From NCBI RefSeq assembly GCF_900113605.1, contig NZ_FOPY01000008.1, forward strand, positions 1 to 64,000: a stretch of DNA of 64,000 nt, given 5' to 3'. The notes under the pieces were generated by a model. That model made no database searches. It was not told where the DNA came from and saw only the letters and a list, made by a program, of their open reading frames with translations. The position numbers were made by a program, and so were the translations under genes. This DNA comes from Modicisalibacter xianhensis. GTDB lineage: Bacteria; Pseudomonadota; Gammaproteobacteria; Pseudomonadales; Halomonadaceae. Shown here piece after piece: positions 13,174-22,096 of the stretch. Positions within the stretch are counted from its first letter, which is position 1. Each line of letters starts with the position of its first letter.

Positions 13174-14343
13174 TTATGCTGATTCCGAAAACAGCTCGCG
13201 CCCTATTAGCATGCGGCGAATCTCGCTGGTGCCGGCCCCGATCTCGTACAGCTTGGCGTCGCGCAGCAGGCGACCGGTGGGGTACTCGTTGATGTAGCCA
13301 TTGCCGCCGAGCAACTGGATGGCGTCGAGCGCGATCTGGGTGGCCTTCTCGGCACAGTAGAGGATCACGCCGGCGGCGTCCTTGCGCGAGGTCCGGCCGC
13401 GGTCGCAGGCGCCGGCCACGGCATACAGGTACGCGCGGCAGGCGTTCAGCGTGGTGTACATGTCGGCGACTTTGCCCTGCACCAGCTGGAACTCGCCGAT
13501 GGCCTGGTTGAACTGCTTGCGTTCGTGAATGTAGGGCACAACCACGTCCATGGCCGCCTGCATGATGCCGATGGGGCCGGCGGCGAGTACGGTGCGCTCG
13601 AAATCCAGCCCGCTCATCAGCACCTTGGCGCCGCGATTCTCCTCGCCGAGGATGTTCTCGGCCGGCACTTCGCAATCCTCGAACACCAGCTCGCAGGTGT
13701 TGGAGCCGCGCATGCCCAGCTTGTCGAGTTTCTGCGCGGTGGAGAAACCGGCAAAGTTCTTCTCGATGATGAACGCCGTGATGCCCTTGGAGCCCGCCTC
13801 GGGGTCGGTCTTGGCGTAGACCACCAGCACGTGGGCGTCCGGGCCGTTGGTGATCCACATCTTGTTGCCGTTGAGCACGTACTTGTCGCCGCGCTTCTCG
13901 GCACGCAGCTTCATCGACACCACGTCGGAGCCAGCGCCGGGCTCGGACATCGCCAAGGCGCCGACGTGCTCGCCGCTGATCAGCTTGGGCAGGTACTTGG
14001 CTTTCTGCTCGGCATTGCCGTTGAGCTTGATCTGATTGACGCACAGGTTGGAGTGCGCGCCATACGACAGGCCCACCGAGGCGCTGGCCCGCGAGATTTC
14101 CTCCATGGCGATGCAGTGAGCGAGATAGCCCATGCCGCTGCCGCCGTCCTCCTCGGGCACGGTGATGCCAAGCAGGCCCATGTCGCCGAGCTTCTGCCAC
14201 AGGTCGTTGGGAAAGACGTTGTCGTGATCGATCTGTGCAGCGCGTGGGGCAATCTCGTCGCGGGCAAAGGCGTTGACGTGATCGCGAAGCATGTTCAGCT
14301 CGTCGGGAAGGCCGAAGTCGAGGGGCGCGTAGGGGGCGTGCAT
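13174..14343 (-). CDS. liuA: isovaleryl-CoA dehydrogenase
   Basis: First committed enzyme of the pathway; an FAD acyl-CoA dehydrogenase that turns isovaleryl-CoA into 3-methylcrotonyl-CoA and passes electrons to ETF. The 389-residue protein shows FAD-binding [12 protein letters not shown] and MWITNGPDA, and the C-terminal [32 protein letters not shown] split over two conserved signatures. The start at 14343 is set by CAGGAG nine bases upstream and the conserved MHAPY start; the frame extends 12 codons further without support. First gene of liuABCDE. Confidence 0.95.
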   Translation of the reverse strand: MHAPYAPLDFGLPDELNMLRDHVNAFARDEIAPRAAQIDHDNVFPNDLWQKLGDMGLLGITVPEEDGGSGMGYLAHCIAMEEISRASASVGLSYGAHSNLCVNQIKLNGNAEQKAKYLPKLISGEHVGALAMSEPGAGSDVVSMKLRAEKRGDKYVLNGNKMWITNGPDAHVLVVYAKTDPEAGSKGITAFIIEKNFAGFSTAQKLDKLGMRGSNTCELVFEDCEVPAENILGEENRGAKVLMSGLDFERTVLAAGPIGIMQAAMDVVVPYIHERKQFNQAIGEFQLVQGKVADMYTTLNACRAYLYAVAGACDRGRTSRKDAAGVILYCAEKATQIALDAIQLLGGNGYINEYPTGRLLRDAKLYEIGAGTSEIRRMLIGRELFSESA

Positions 14344-14422
14344 GTTGAAGCTCCTGAGTCTTGTTGATTCGCAAGCCATGGCTGCTGGTGCGGATACGCG
14401 GCCTGCGATCCGTCATGTCAGG

Positions 14423-14451
14423 AGCATAGGAGGGGTTTACGTTAACGTAAA
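14423..14451 (-). promoter_or_regulatory. liu operon promoter with LiuR-type operator
   Basis: A perfect 16-bp palindrome TTTACGTTAACGTAAA lies at 14436-14451. On the minus strand it overlaps a -35-like TTTACG (14446-14451) and fills most of a 17-base spacer to TATGCT (14423-14428). MerR-family regulators bind such spacer palindromes. The sequence resembles the LiuR motif described in comparative genomics of proteobacterial leucine catabolism. No liuR gene is in the window, so the regulator acts from elsewhere. Confidence 0.7.
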
Positions 14452-14647
14452 GTAGAGCTTTGGTCGCACGACCAGTCGACCTGTTGCTTGACGAAGGTCA
14501 GGTTTGGGAAAGCGGGGTCGATCATCGACCAAGTGTCGAAACTACACTGACGTTGATGGGTGCAAGGCCCATCAATCTACACAACAACATGCTCCGACTT
14601 CGCCGGGCCCTGGACGACTCGACTTTCCGTCGGGGGAGGTTTCGATC

Positions 14648-15280
14648 ATGGCACAGGTAGATTGGCGTCTCGAAGGGGAGTGGCTCAAGAACTGCAACTG
14701 CGCGTTCGGTTGCCCGTGCGATTTCAATGCCCCGCCGACCCACGGTGAATGCTGGGGGCTCGTGGGCATGCACATCACCAAGGGGCATTACGAAAGCACC
14801 CGCCTGGATGACCTGTTCTTCGCCGTCGTGGTGCAGTTCCCTGGGCCTTTGCACGAAGGCAACGGCCAGGCACAGCCGATCATTGATGAACGCGCCAGTC
14901 CCGAGCAGCGTGAGGCGTTGTTCGAGATCATGTCGGGAAAGCACTCTGCAGAGGGAACGCTATTCCATATCTTCAGCATTATCGTAAGCACCATGCACGA
15001 CCCGATATTCGCACCGGTGTCGTTCGAGTTCGATGAGGAGGCTCGGACCGCCCGCCTGTCGATTCCTGAAGTACTCGAGACAGAGGTAGTGCCGATCCGC
15101 AATCCGGTGACCGACAAGCCTCACCGTATCCAGGTCGTCATGCCGGAAGGGTTCGAGCACATCAAGGGCGAGGTTGCCAGCGCCACTATCAAGAGCAACG
15201 GGGCAATTGCGTTCTCCACCCAGGGGTCACATAGCACGCTGGCGCATGTCGTGCAGACGCCCGAAGGGGTTGAGGCCTAG
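14648..15280 (+). CDS. DUF1326 domain protein
   Basis: A 210-residue protein of unknown function, with the conserved cysteine-rich N-terminus of the family (NCNCAFGCPCDFNAPP), which suggests a metal or thiol site. No signal peptide or membrane segment. The ATG at 14648 follows GGGGAGG; the frame is open upstream without support. It lies 17 bases before a DUF2182 membrane protein, a pairing seen repeatedly in other genomes, so the two probably act together. The function stays unknown. Confidence 0.85.
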   Translation: MAQVDWRLEGEWLKNCNCAFGCPCDFNAPPTHGECWGLVGMHITKGHYESTRLDDLFFAVVVQFPGPLHEGNGQAQPIIDERASPEQREALFEIMSGKHSAEGTLFHIFSIIVSTMHDPIFAPVSFEFDEEARTARLSIPEVLETEVVPIRNPVTDKPHRIQVVMPEGFEHIKGEVASATIKSNGAIAFSTQGSHSTLAHVVQTPEGVEA

Positions 15281-15297
15281 CCCAGGCGAGATCGGCC

Positions 15298-16071
15298 ATG
15301 GCGATATCGGTAGTCGAAAGGGCGCTGCGGCACGATCGTGTCCTCATGGCATCCGCGCTGTTGATCGTCGTCGTCCTGTGCTGGGCCTATCTGCTGTCTG
15401 GCGCCGGGGTGATGACGGGGATGGCGGACAGGATGGGCATGGCGCCAGTCGCGTGGACGCCGGCTCACGCACTGATGATATTCGTGATGTGGGCGATCAT
15501 GATGGTGGCGATGATGCTGCCTGGCGCGGCACCGATGCTCCTGCTTTTCTCGAGCGTAGCTCGAGCGCGGCAGTCCCCGGTGCGGCACATGCTACTGTCG
15601 GGGACGTTTGCGCTGGGTTACGTCGCGGTCTGGTCGGCGTTCAGCGTGGCCGCTGTTGGTCTGCAATTCATTCTGGAGCGCGCCGCGCTACTGTCGCCGA
15701 TGATGCAAACCACGAGCACCTTGATGGCGGGGGTGGTACTGGTCGCGGCGGGCGTTTACCAATGGACGCCGCTCAAGCAGGCCTGCCTCAGGCACTGTCG
15801 TTCACCGCTGGAATTCGTGCTCACGCAGTGGCGCGAGGGGCCGCGTGGCGCGTTAATGATGGGCTTGCATCACGGTGGGTACTGTCTCGGCTGTTGCTGG
15901 GTGCTCATGCTGTTGCTGTTCGTCGGCGGCGTCATGAACCTGGCCTGGATCGCCGGGCTCGCGCTGCTGGTGCTGGCAGAGAAGCTGCTGCCTGCCGGGA
16001 CTTGGGTGGGTCGGGCAACCGGGGCTGTACTGGTACTGTGGGGCGGCGGCGTGCTGTTCACGCTCCTTTGA
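15298..16071 (+). CDS. DUF2182 integral membrane protein
   Basis: A 257-residue protein with about six or seven hydrophobic helices (near 15-35, 57-85, 95-120, 130-150, 195-225, 235-257). It carries features of the predicted metal-binding membrane family: methionine-rich helix MIFVMWAIMMVAMMLPGAAPM, HHGGYCLGCCW and the loop LKQACLRHC. The His, Cys and Met clusters hint at copper or another soft metal (inference). It is translationally close to the DUF1326 gene and transcribed with it. Confidence 0.85.
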   Translation: MAISVVERALRHDRVLMASALLIVVVLCWAYLLSGAGVMTGMADRMGMAPVAWTPAHALMIFVMWAIMMVAMMLPGAAPMLLLFSSVARARQSPVRHMLLSGTFALGYVAVWSAFSVAAVGLQFILERAALLSPMMQTTSTLMAGVVLVAAGVYQWTPLKQACLRHCRSPLEFVLTQWREGPRGALMMGLHHGGYCLGCCWVLMLLLFVGGVMNLAWIAGLALLVLAEKLLPAGTWVGRATGAVLVLWGGGVLFTLL

Positions 16072-16083
16072 GAAACCAACGAA

Positions 16084-16111
16084 CTGGCCCCGATGCAGTC
16101 ACCGGGGCCAG
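16084..16111. terminator. hairpin between convergent genes
   Basis: A perfect 9-bp GC-rich stem (16084-16092 with 16103-16111) with a 10-base loop lies between the ends of the DUF2182 gene and the permease. It lacks a clear T-run on either strand, so termination is plausible but unproven. Confidence 0.4.
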
Positions 16112-16128
16112 CCAGACGAGAGAGTGGA

Positions 16129-17478
16129 TCAGACGTCGTTACGCATCGACTTTTCGCTGTGCGGCAGGATCAGGTTGAGCACGATGGCCACCAGCGCGCC
16201 CGGGATCAGGCCGGACTCAATGATTGCCTTGACGTTATCGGAATAGCCGGCGTACAGCCCTTCCTGGGCCGGCAGGCCGAGCGCGGTGGCCAGTGCCAGG
16301 GCCAGGATCAGCATATTGCGCTTGTTGAAGTCGATGCCGCTGAGCATCTTGATGCCGGCGCTGGCGATCATGCCGAACATGATCAGCACCGCGCCGCCGA
16401 GCACCGCATTGGGAATGCCCGAGATCAGCCCGCCCAGTTTGGGGAACAGGCCGGCAATCACCAAAAAGGCACCGCCGATGGCGACCACGAAGCGGCTGAC
16501 GACACCGGTCAGTGCCACGATGCCCACGTTCTGGCTGAAGCTGATCTGCGGAAAGGCGTTGAAGATCGCCGCGAAGACACTGGCCAGGCCGTCGGCCATC
16601 ACGCCGCCGGAGAGTTCCTTCTCGGTGGGTTCGCGGTTGGCACCGCCGACCGTGGTGCCGACGATGTCACCGATCGACTCGGCGCAGGTGACCACGGCGA
16701 GCAGCACCACCGGCAGGATGGCGCTCAGGTGAAATTCCACACCGATGGCGAAGGGCACCGGCAACGAGAACCAGTCCGCCTTGCCCACACTGGAGAAGTC
16801 CACGTAGCCGAACACCACGGCGACGATGAATCCCACCACCAGACCGACCAGTGGCGCGGTTTCCGACCAGATGCCGCGTCCGAACTGGTGCAGGCCGATG
16901 GTGATCGCCATGACCAGACCGGCCAGCAGCAGATGGTGCAGGGCGCCGAAATCCGGAGCGCCAAAGCCGCCGCCGACATACGCAAAGCCCACCGGCATGA
17001 GCAGCGCGCCGATCATGATCACGAACGCGCCGGTCACCACCGGCGGGAACAGGAAGCGCACATAGGGCAGGAACAGTCCCACCAGGGCCATTGCCACACC
17101 CCCGCACAATGCCGCCCCCAGCGCGGCCGGCACACCCATGCCCACGGCGATGGGAATCAGCACCGGCACGAAGCCGAAGCTGGTGCCCATGACGATCGGC
17201 AGGCGGGCGCCGATCGGGCCGAGGCCCAGCGATTGCACCAGCGTGGCGACCCCGGCGACGAACATCGCCGCCTGGATCATCATCGTCGTCTGGGCCTCCG
17301 ACAGGCCTGCCGCGCCAGCGATGATGATCGGCACGGTAACGTTGCTGACGAACATCGCCAGGACATGCTGGATCCCCAGCGGAATGGCGCGCCCCACGGG
17401 CGGCATGGCATTGACGTCATGGGTACTGCGGACCCTCGGGGGATCGGCCTGCAGCTGCTCGGAGGCGGGAGTGGACAT
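16129..17478 (-). CDS. NCS2 family purine/xanthine permease
   Basis: A 449-residue inner membrane nucleobase symporter with 12-14 hydrophobic segments. The NCS2 signature is visible in ISFSQNVGIVALTGVVSR and in the conserved Glu region VVTCAESIGDIVG, followed by AVLGGAVLIMFGMI. It follows the 8-oxoguanine deaminase with 74 bases between, so the pair likely imports and deaminates a purine. Xanthine, uric acid or guanine-type bases are candidates; the exact substrate cannot be read from the sequence. Confidence 0.88.
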   Translation of the reverse strand: MSTPASEQLQADPPRVRSTHDVNAMPPVGRAIPLGIQHVLAMFVSNVTVPIIIAGAAGLSEAQTTMMIQAAMFVAGVATLVQSLGLGPIGARLPIVMGTSFGFVPVLIPIAVGMGVPAALGAALCGGVAMALVGLFLPYVRFLFPPVVTGAFVIMIGALLMPVGFAYVGGGFGAPDFGALHHLLLAGLVMAITIGLHQFGRGIWSETAPLVGLVVGFIVAVVFGYVDFSSVGKADWFSLPVPFAIGVEFHLSAILPVVLLAVVTCAESIGDIVGTTVGGANREPTEKELSGGVMADGLASVFAAIFNAFPQISFSQNVGIVALTGVVSRFVVAIGGAFLVIAGLFPKLGGLISGIPNAVLGGAVLIMFGMIASAGIKMLSGIDFNKRNMLILALALATALGLPAQEGLYAGYSDNVKAIIESGLIPGALVAIVLNLILPHSEKSMRNDV

Positions 17479-17552
17479 CGTGACTCTCCATTGTTGTTTT
17501 CAAGGCGTTGTTGAAGTGGGTCGCAATGCAACATTCAGGCCGCATCGCGAAA

Positions 17553-18908
17553 CTACAGGGCGGCGCGCAATCGGCGTGCCGCCTCGTCATGCTTGGCCAT
17601 CAATGCCTCGAGATCGATATCGCAGGGCAGGGCGTCGATCACTCGCCAGCGCCCGGCGACCATCACCCGGTCGGCACGATGCGCCCCGCACAGCAGCAGG
17701 GCAGCCAGGGGGTTTTCCGCGCCAGAAAAGCGCAATTCGTCCAGCCGGAACAGCGCCAGGTCGGCCTGCTGGCCGGGCTCCAGGCCGCCGATGTCGTCAC
17801 GCCCCAGGCAACGCGCGGAACCTCGCGTGGCCCAGCGAATCACGGCTTCGTGAGTCAGCTCGCCCGGCGAGTAGCGCAGACGGCCGAGTAGCATGGCCTG
17901 GCGCATCTCCTCGGCCAGGTTGGAATGGTCGTTGGAGGCCGAGCCATCCACCGCCAGCCCGACCGGGGCGCCGGCCGCCTCGAGTTCCAGCGTGCGGCAC
18001 ATGCCCGAGCCCAGCACCATGTTCGATGACGGGCAATGCGCGATGCCGGTGCCCGCGCGGCCCAGGCGCTGCACCTCGTCGTCATTGAAATGGATGCCAT
18101 GGGCCAGCCAGGTGCGGTTCGACAGCCAGCCGCAATCTTCCAGGTAATCCAGCGGGCGCATGCCGAACAGGCGCTGGCAGTAGCCGGTCTCGTCCTCGGT
18201 TTCCGCCAGGTGGGTATGCAGGCGCACATCATGAGAGTCGGCCAGACTGGCACTTTCCTGCATCAACTCGCGGCTGACCGAGAACGGCGAGCAGGGCGCC
18301 AGGGCCAGGGTGACCATCGCCCCCTCGCCACGCTCGTGGTAGCGCTCGATCAGGCGCTGGCTGTCGTCGATGATCGTTTGCTCGTCCTGCACCACCGACT
18401 GGGGCGGCAGCCCGCCGTCGTCGCGTCCGACACTCATCGAGCCCCGGGTCAGCGCGGCGCGCACGCCCAGGCGCCGGGCCGTCTCGACCTGCTGGTCGAT
18501 GGCGTTGAGCAGCGCGCCCGAGAACACATAGTGATGGTCGGCCACCGTGGTGCAGCCGGACATCAGCAATTCGACCATGGCCAGTTCGCTGGCCAGCGCC
18601 AGTTGCGACTCGTCCAGGTTGGCCCATACGTCATAGAGCGTGGTCAGCCAGGGGAAGAGTTCCTTGTTGAGCGCAGGGGAGTAGGCGCGGGTCAGCGTCT
18701 GGTAGAAGTGATGATGCGTATTGACCAACCCCGGCAGCAGCACGTGCCGCGACGCATCGAACGTCGCATCCACTGGCTGGCTGGGCTGCCCTCCGGCGGG
18801 AACGGCCTCGACGATGCGTGATCCGGCCACCACTACGCCGCCAGCGGCGCGTTCGTCGGCGCAGGCCAGCGGGTGGCGGATCCATAGGGTCTGTGCAGTC
18901 TCGGTCAT
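17553..18908 (-). CDS. 8-oxoguanine deaminase
   Basis: A 451-residue amidohydrolase of the cytosine/guanine deaminase group. Metal and active-site motifs are in order: LPGLVNTHHHFYQTL, HTHLAETEDETGYC, the third metal His in WLAHGIHF, HCPSSNM and the Asp in AVDGSASND. The HTHLAETEDE form and overall length fit known 8-oxoguanine deaminases, which turn oxidised guanine into urate. The start at 18908 follows GAGGAGG; the frame extends 13 codons upstream. It forms a unit with the downstream NCS2 permease. Confidence 0.85.
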   Translation of the reverse strand: MTETAQTLWIRHPLACADERAAGGVVVAGSRIVEAVPAGGQPSQPVDATFDASRHVLLPGLVNTHHHFYQTLTRAYSPALNKELFPWLTTLYDVWANLDESQLALASELAMVELLMSGCTTVADHHYVFSGALLNAIDQQVETARRLGVRAALTRGSMSVGRDDGGLPPQSVVQDEQTIIDDSQRLIERYHERGEGAMVTLALAPCSPFSVSRELMQESASLADSHDVRLHTHLAETEDETGYCQRLFGMRPLDYLEDCGWLSNRTWLAHGIHFNDDEVQRLGRAGTGIAHCPSSNMVLGSGMCRTLELEAAGAPVGLAVDGSASNDHSNLAEEMRQAMLLGRLRYSPGELTHEAVIRWATRGSARCLGRDDIGGLEPGQQADLALFRLDELRFSGAENPLAALLLCGAHRADRVMVAGRWRVIDALPCDIDLEALMAKHDEAARRLRAAL

Positions 18909-19056
18909 GGGGCCTCCTCGGCATGGTAACGGTGACACCTCCTTCATGCTTTCAATGCCGAAGGGTTACCCGCTTGACTGCGGTTCAGGTGCCTTGCTGG
19001 ATGCCGGAGGTGTATTGTTTTGTGTACTGAAGTTGTATACCAAAATTGTCCATCAT

Positions 19057-19079
19057 GGTATCGATTGTCAATAGATACC
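19057..19079. promoter_or_regulatory. palindromic operator upstream of the purine deaminase
   Basis: A 23-base near-perfect palindrome is centred on 19068: outer arms GGTATC/GATACC (19057-19062, 19074-19079) and inner arms ATTG/CAAT (19064-19067, 19069-19072), with one mismatch between. It sits in the 250-base gap between the deaminase (minus strand) and the small lipoprotein (plus strand). A GTATAC core is close by at 19035-19040. A dimeric repressor, perhaps GntR type, is likely; its gene was not identified. Confidence 0.5.
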
Positions 19080-19158
19080 CGGCATTTGCCGATGCAACTT
19101 ACGTAGGGGGCACTTTTTCTTTAAGCTTCATGACTGCCACGAAAAAGAAGGAGGAGCC

Positions 19159-19350
19159 ATGCGCCCGCTTTTACTGATTGCCGCAGTACTTTCCCTGGGT
19201 ATTGTCGTGAGTGGTTGCAGCTATACCCCAGCGCGTATCGATCCTGAACCGATCATCGAGGTAGGTGACGGGCATCATGACCATCGCGACTATGACCATG
19301 ACAGGGGCGGTTTCTGTCCGCCGGGCCAGGCCAAGAAAGGACGTTGCTGA
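19159..19350 (+). CDS. small predicted lipoprotein
   Basis: The 63-residue product has a signal sequence with a lipobox (GIVVSGC, Cys20), so it should be lipid-anchored. The mature part is short, rich in His and Asp (a run of HHDHRDYDHD), and ends with two cysteines in FCPPGQAKKGRC. A strong GAAGGAGG ribosome site precedes the ATG. The composition suggests metal binding, but there is no recognised family. A GC-rich hairpin follows. Confidence 0.75.
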   Translation: MRPLLLIAAVLSLGIVVSGCSYTPARIDPEPIIEVGDGHHDHRDYDHDRGGFCPPGQAKKGRC

Positions 19351-19370
19351 ACGGTGTCGTTGAGCTGACC

Positions 19371-19395
19371 CGGGGCGGCCGGGCTGGCCGCCCCG
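19371..19395 (+). terminator. GC-rich hairpin after the lipoprotein gene
   Basis: A perfect 10-bp stem (19371-19380 with 19386-19395) with a 5-base loop, 20 bases after the stop. The T-run is weak, so it could be a terminator or an RNA-stabilising hairpin. Confidence 0.5.
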
Positions 19396-19431
19396 CATGA
19401 GGCTTTCGCTCTGCGGTTTCTCGGCGTATGG

Positions 19432-20250
19432 TTGAGAGAACGCATCTCAACGGCCATCGATAACAACAAGATCATGTCCTTCTTCAATTTGCGTGCCTGC
19501 AACCTGATGCAGCAATACATTGCCCACGAGCACCCTTACCACCAGTTGATCCTGGCGACCTCGGGCGTTACCGAGCTGCAGATCGAAGGGCGGGGCGAAC
19601 GCATCACGCGCGAGCGGGGCTGCCTGATCCCCTCGACCTACCACCACGAATACATTGGCGATGGCGCCAATCGCACCTTGGTGCTGGATATTCCGCTCGT
19701 CAACCTGGCGATGACGTCGTGTGCCGATGAGGTGGGTCGGCTCTTCGAGCGGCCACGCTTCTTCGAGGTACCTACCTCGCTCTACCAGTTGGCCAGTGGC
19801 CTGCTTCCGCAGGTGGAGCAGCACTCGGCGCTGCACACCGAGATCGCCACGCTGATCCTGCGGGCCATCTACCTCAACCTGCACGACGAGGCGCTCACCC
19901 TGGCGCCACCGCAACCGCGCGAGCATGCCCGGCTCGATCTCGAGCGCCTGGATGGCTATATCGATGCCCACCTGGCAACGGTGATCGTGGTCGAGGATCT
20001 TGCCGCCCAGTGCGCCTTGAGTCCGGGGCATTTCCATGCCTGCTTTCGCGAACTGACCGGCATGACACCGCTGGCCTACGTGCAGCAGCGCCGGCTGGCC
20101 CGTGCGCGTGAGCTGGTCGAGTCCAGCGCCCAGCCCATGGGGCACATCGCCTCGCTGGTCGGCTTTCGCGACCAGGGCAGTTTTTCCCGGGCGTATCGGC
20201 GCGCCTTCGGTGTCACGCCCTCCCTGCACCGCCGTGGCCTTCATCTCTGA
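19432..20250 (+). CDS. AraC family transcriptional regulator
   Basis: The 272-residue frame begins with an N-terminal cupin-like sensor (about 30-95, with HEHPYHQLIL and GCLIPSTYHHEYIGDG) and ends in the AraC double helix-turn-helix (about 170-265, with VEDLAAQCALSPGHFHACFRE and IASLVGFRDQGSFSRAYRR). The start is uncertain: TTG at 19432 or ATG at 19474, neither with a clear ribosome site. It stands just before the TRAP/deacetylase operon. A 21-bp-spaced direct repeat of the kind AraC proteins bind lies between, so it is the probable activator. Confidence 0.88.
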   Translation: MRERISTAIDNNKIMSFFNLRACNLMQQYIAHEHPYHQLILATSGVTELQIEGRGERITRERGCLIPSTYHHEYIGDGANRTLVLDIPLVNLAMTSCADEVGRLFERPRFFEVPTSLYQLASGLLPQVEQHSALHTEIATLILRAIYLNLHDEALTLAPPQPREHARLDLERLDGYIDAHLATVIVVEDLAAQCALSPGHFHACFRELTGMTPLAYVQQRRLARARELVESSAQPMGHIASLVGFRDQGSFSRAYRRAFGVTPSLHRRGLHL

Positions 20251-20301
20251 CAGGCTCTGACAACGCGTCGGGTGCATCTGGCATGGCGCATCGTCATTGC
20301 C

Positions 20302-20335
20302 GAGCCTGGGGCAAAAACGCCTGAGCTTGGGGCAA
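20302..20335 (+). promoter_or_regulatory. direct repeats, probable AraC-family operator
   Basis: GAGCCTGGGGCAA (20302-20314) and GAGCTTGGGGCAA (20323-20335) are direct repeats with one mismatch, offset by 21 bases (two helical turns). They lie 76 bases before the dctP start, which suits activation by the neighbouring AraC regulator. Confidence 0.55.
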
Positions 20336-20410
20336 GCGCCTTTCCAGCGGTCGGCTTAGGCTCAAGGGCATGCTGCTTTGATCCGTACAACGATAAGGAA
20401 GGAAAGGCAC

Positions 20411-21490
20411 ATGCATCCGAAGACGCTCCTCACGGTCACTGCCGTCGCGGCGGTGCTTCCGTTGTCCTTTGGCGCCGCGCAAGCCGAGGCCCAGGAATAC
20501 GAGATGGCCATCGCCACGCTGATTCCCGAAAACCTCACCAACAACAGCATCTATCCGGCCCTGGTCCACTTCAAGGACCTGGTCGAGTCGCGTACCGATG
20601 GCGATGTCGCGGTCACTATCTTCGGCGGTGGCCAGTTGGGCTCCGAGGTGGAAACCGGCTCGCAGGTCCAATCCGGCGGACGCGCCTTGCAGTCGACGAT
20701 CCTCACCTCTGGTGCCATGTCCTCGTTCTACCAGGACTATCAAGCCGTCACGGCGCCATTCTTGTTCGACAACTGGCGCCAGGCCTGGGCGTTCTTCGAT
20801 GGCGAGTGGTTCGCGAACTTCATGAAGGGCACCATCGATGCCGCCAACATGCGCTACCTGGGTACCTTCGATGACGGTGGCGGTTTCGTGGCCTTCACCA
20901 ACAACGAGCACCTGATCGAGACCGTCGACGATCTCGAGGGGCTGAACATCCGCACCGAGGAGAACCCGGCCCACGTCGCCACCATGCGCGCGCTCGGCGC
21001 TTCCGCCACGCCGCTGCCCTGGGGCGAGCTGATCACGGCACTGGAGACGGGCCTGGCCGACGGCCAGTTCAACGCGCCGGTGATCAATACCACCTACGGC
21101 CTGGACGAGGTCACCGACTACACCACGCTGACCGGGCACGTCTACAACAGCGCCAGCTGGGTGGTCAGCGAGGACTGGTACCAGTCGCTGCCCGAGGAGT
21201 ACCAGCGTGTGATCACCGAGTCCGCGCGCGAGGCCATTGCGCTGAGTCACGGCGCTTCCGGGGCACTGGCGACGGCCAGTTGGCAGAAGTCCTGCGAGCT
21301 GTTCGAGAAGTGCTACATCATGCCCGCCGACGAGCGCGCCAAGATGGCCGAGATTGCCCGCCCGGCCTGGAAGGAGTGGATCGTCAACGAGTTCGGCATG
21401 GACGAGCAACTGGTCAACGACCTGCTCGCCGAAGTGCAGACGCTGCGTGAAACACTCCCTGAGCAGGCCTACCAGCGCTACGGCCAGTAA
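20411..21490 (+). CDS. TRAP transporter substrate-binding protein (DctP family)
   Basis: The 359-residue protein has a Sec signal peptide (about 1-25, ending AQAEA) and is periplasmic. The TRAP binding-protein fold is recognised from the conserved core: GDVAVTIFGGGQLGSE, an Arg-containing LNIRTEENPAH segment that contacts carboxylates in the family, and ALGASATPLPWGELITALETGLADGQ. Two Cys residues near the C-terminus may form a disulfide. The ATG at 20411 follows AAGGAAAGG; the upstream in-frame extension is rejected because it precedes the signal peptide. First gene of a nine-gene operon. Confidence 0.93.
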   Translation: MHPKTLLTVTAVAAVLPLSFGAAQAEAQEYEMAIATLIPENLTNNSIYPALVHFKDLVESRTDGDVAVTIFGGGQLGSEVETGSQVQSGGRALQSTILTSGAMSSFYQDYQAVTAPFLFDNWRQAWAFFDGEWFANFMKGTIDAANMRYLGTFDDGGGFVAFTNNEHLIETVDDLEGLNIRTEENPAHVATMRALGASATPLPWGELITALETGLADGQFNAPVINTTYGLDEVTDYTTLTGHVYNSASWVVSEDWYQSLPEEYQRVITESAREAIALSHGASGALATASWQKSCELFEKCYIMPADERAKMAEIARPAWKEWIVNEFGMDEQLVNDLLAEVQTLRETLPEQAYQRYGQ

Positions 21491-21553
21491 GGCTAGCCGC
21501 CGCTGTGCCGACCGGCGCGGCGGCGTTTCCCGGACATTTTCCAGGACCGAGCC

Positions 21554-22096
21554 ATGTCGCTATTGAGTGCCGCCCGTCAAGTGAGCGATGGCGTCAATCG
21601 GGTCGCCATCGTGCTGTGTGTCGGCTGCGTGCTGGCCATGCTGGCCATCTCGTTCACCGGCTTCCTGTATACCCTGTTCACCGGCGATGCGCTGAGCTGG
21701 ACCTACTCGCTGGCGCGCCTGTTCCTGCCCTGGATCGGGCTGATATCGACTACCATCGCGTTGCGCTCCGGCGAACACGTGGCCATGACGCTGCTGGTGC
21801 GCCTGCTGCCGGCGCCGCTGGTCAAGCTGGCCGCCATCGCCACGCTGCTGGTCATGGCGGGCTTTGCGCTGCTGCTGATCTGGTATGGCTGGGGCTTCTT
21901 CCTGAATGCCTCGCAGGTCTACATGGTCTCCGACAACATCCAGATTTCCCGGCACTGGACGGCCATCACCGTGCCGTTGACCGGGGCGATCTTCCTGCTG
22001 CATCTCGTGCATGGCTATGACCTGCTCGAGCACTTTGACAACGAGAACGCCCTGATCGACGAGGCGCTCGGCGAGCCCCGGGAGAGCCACTCATGA
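21554..22096 (+). CDS. TRAP transporter small permease (DctQ family)
   Basis: A 180-residue inner membrane protein with four hydrophobic helices (about 17-42, 55-75, 92-117, 136-158), the standard DctQ layout, including the family-typical LPWIGLISTTIALRSGEHVAM. Its stop overlaps the large permease start by four bases. Confidence 0.92.
   Translation: MSLLSAARQVSDGVNRVAIVLCVGCVLAMLAISFTGFLYTLFTGDALSWTYSLARLFLPWIGLISTTIALRSGEHVAMTLLVRLLPAPLVKLAAIATLLVMAGFALLLIWYGWGFFLNASQVYMVSDNIQISRHWTAITVPLTGAIFLLHLVHGYDLLEHFDNENALIDEALGEPRESHS

Noticed and set aside
16093-17514. Long open frame opposite the NCS2 permease
   Set aside because: Its protein is His/Gln/Asp-rich without any motif, while the other strand encodes a clear transporter.
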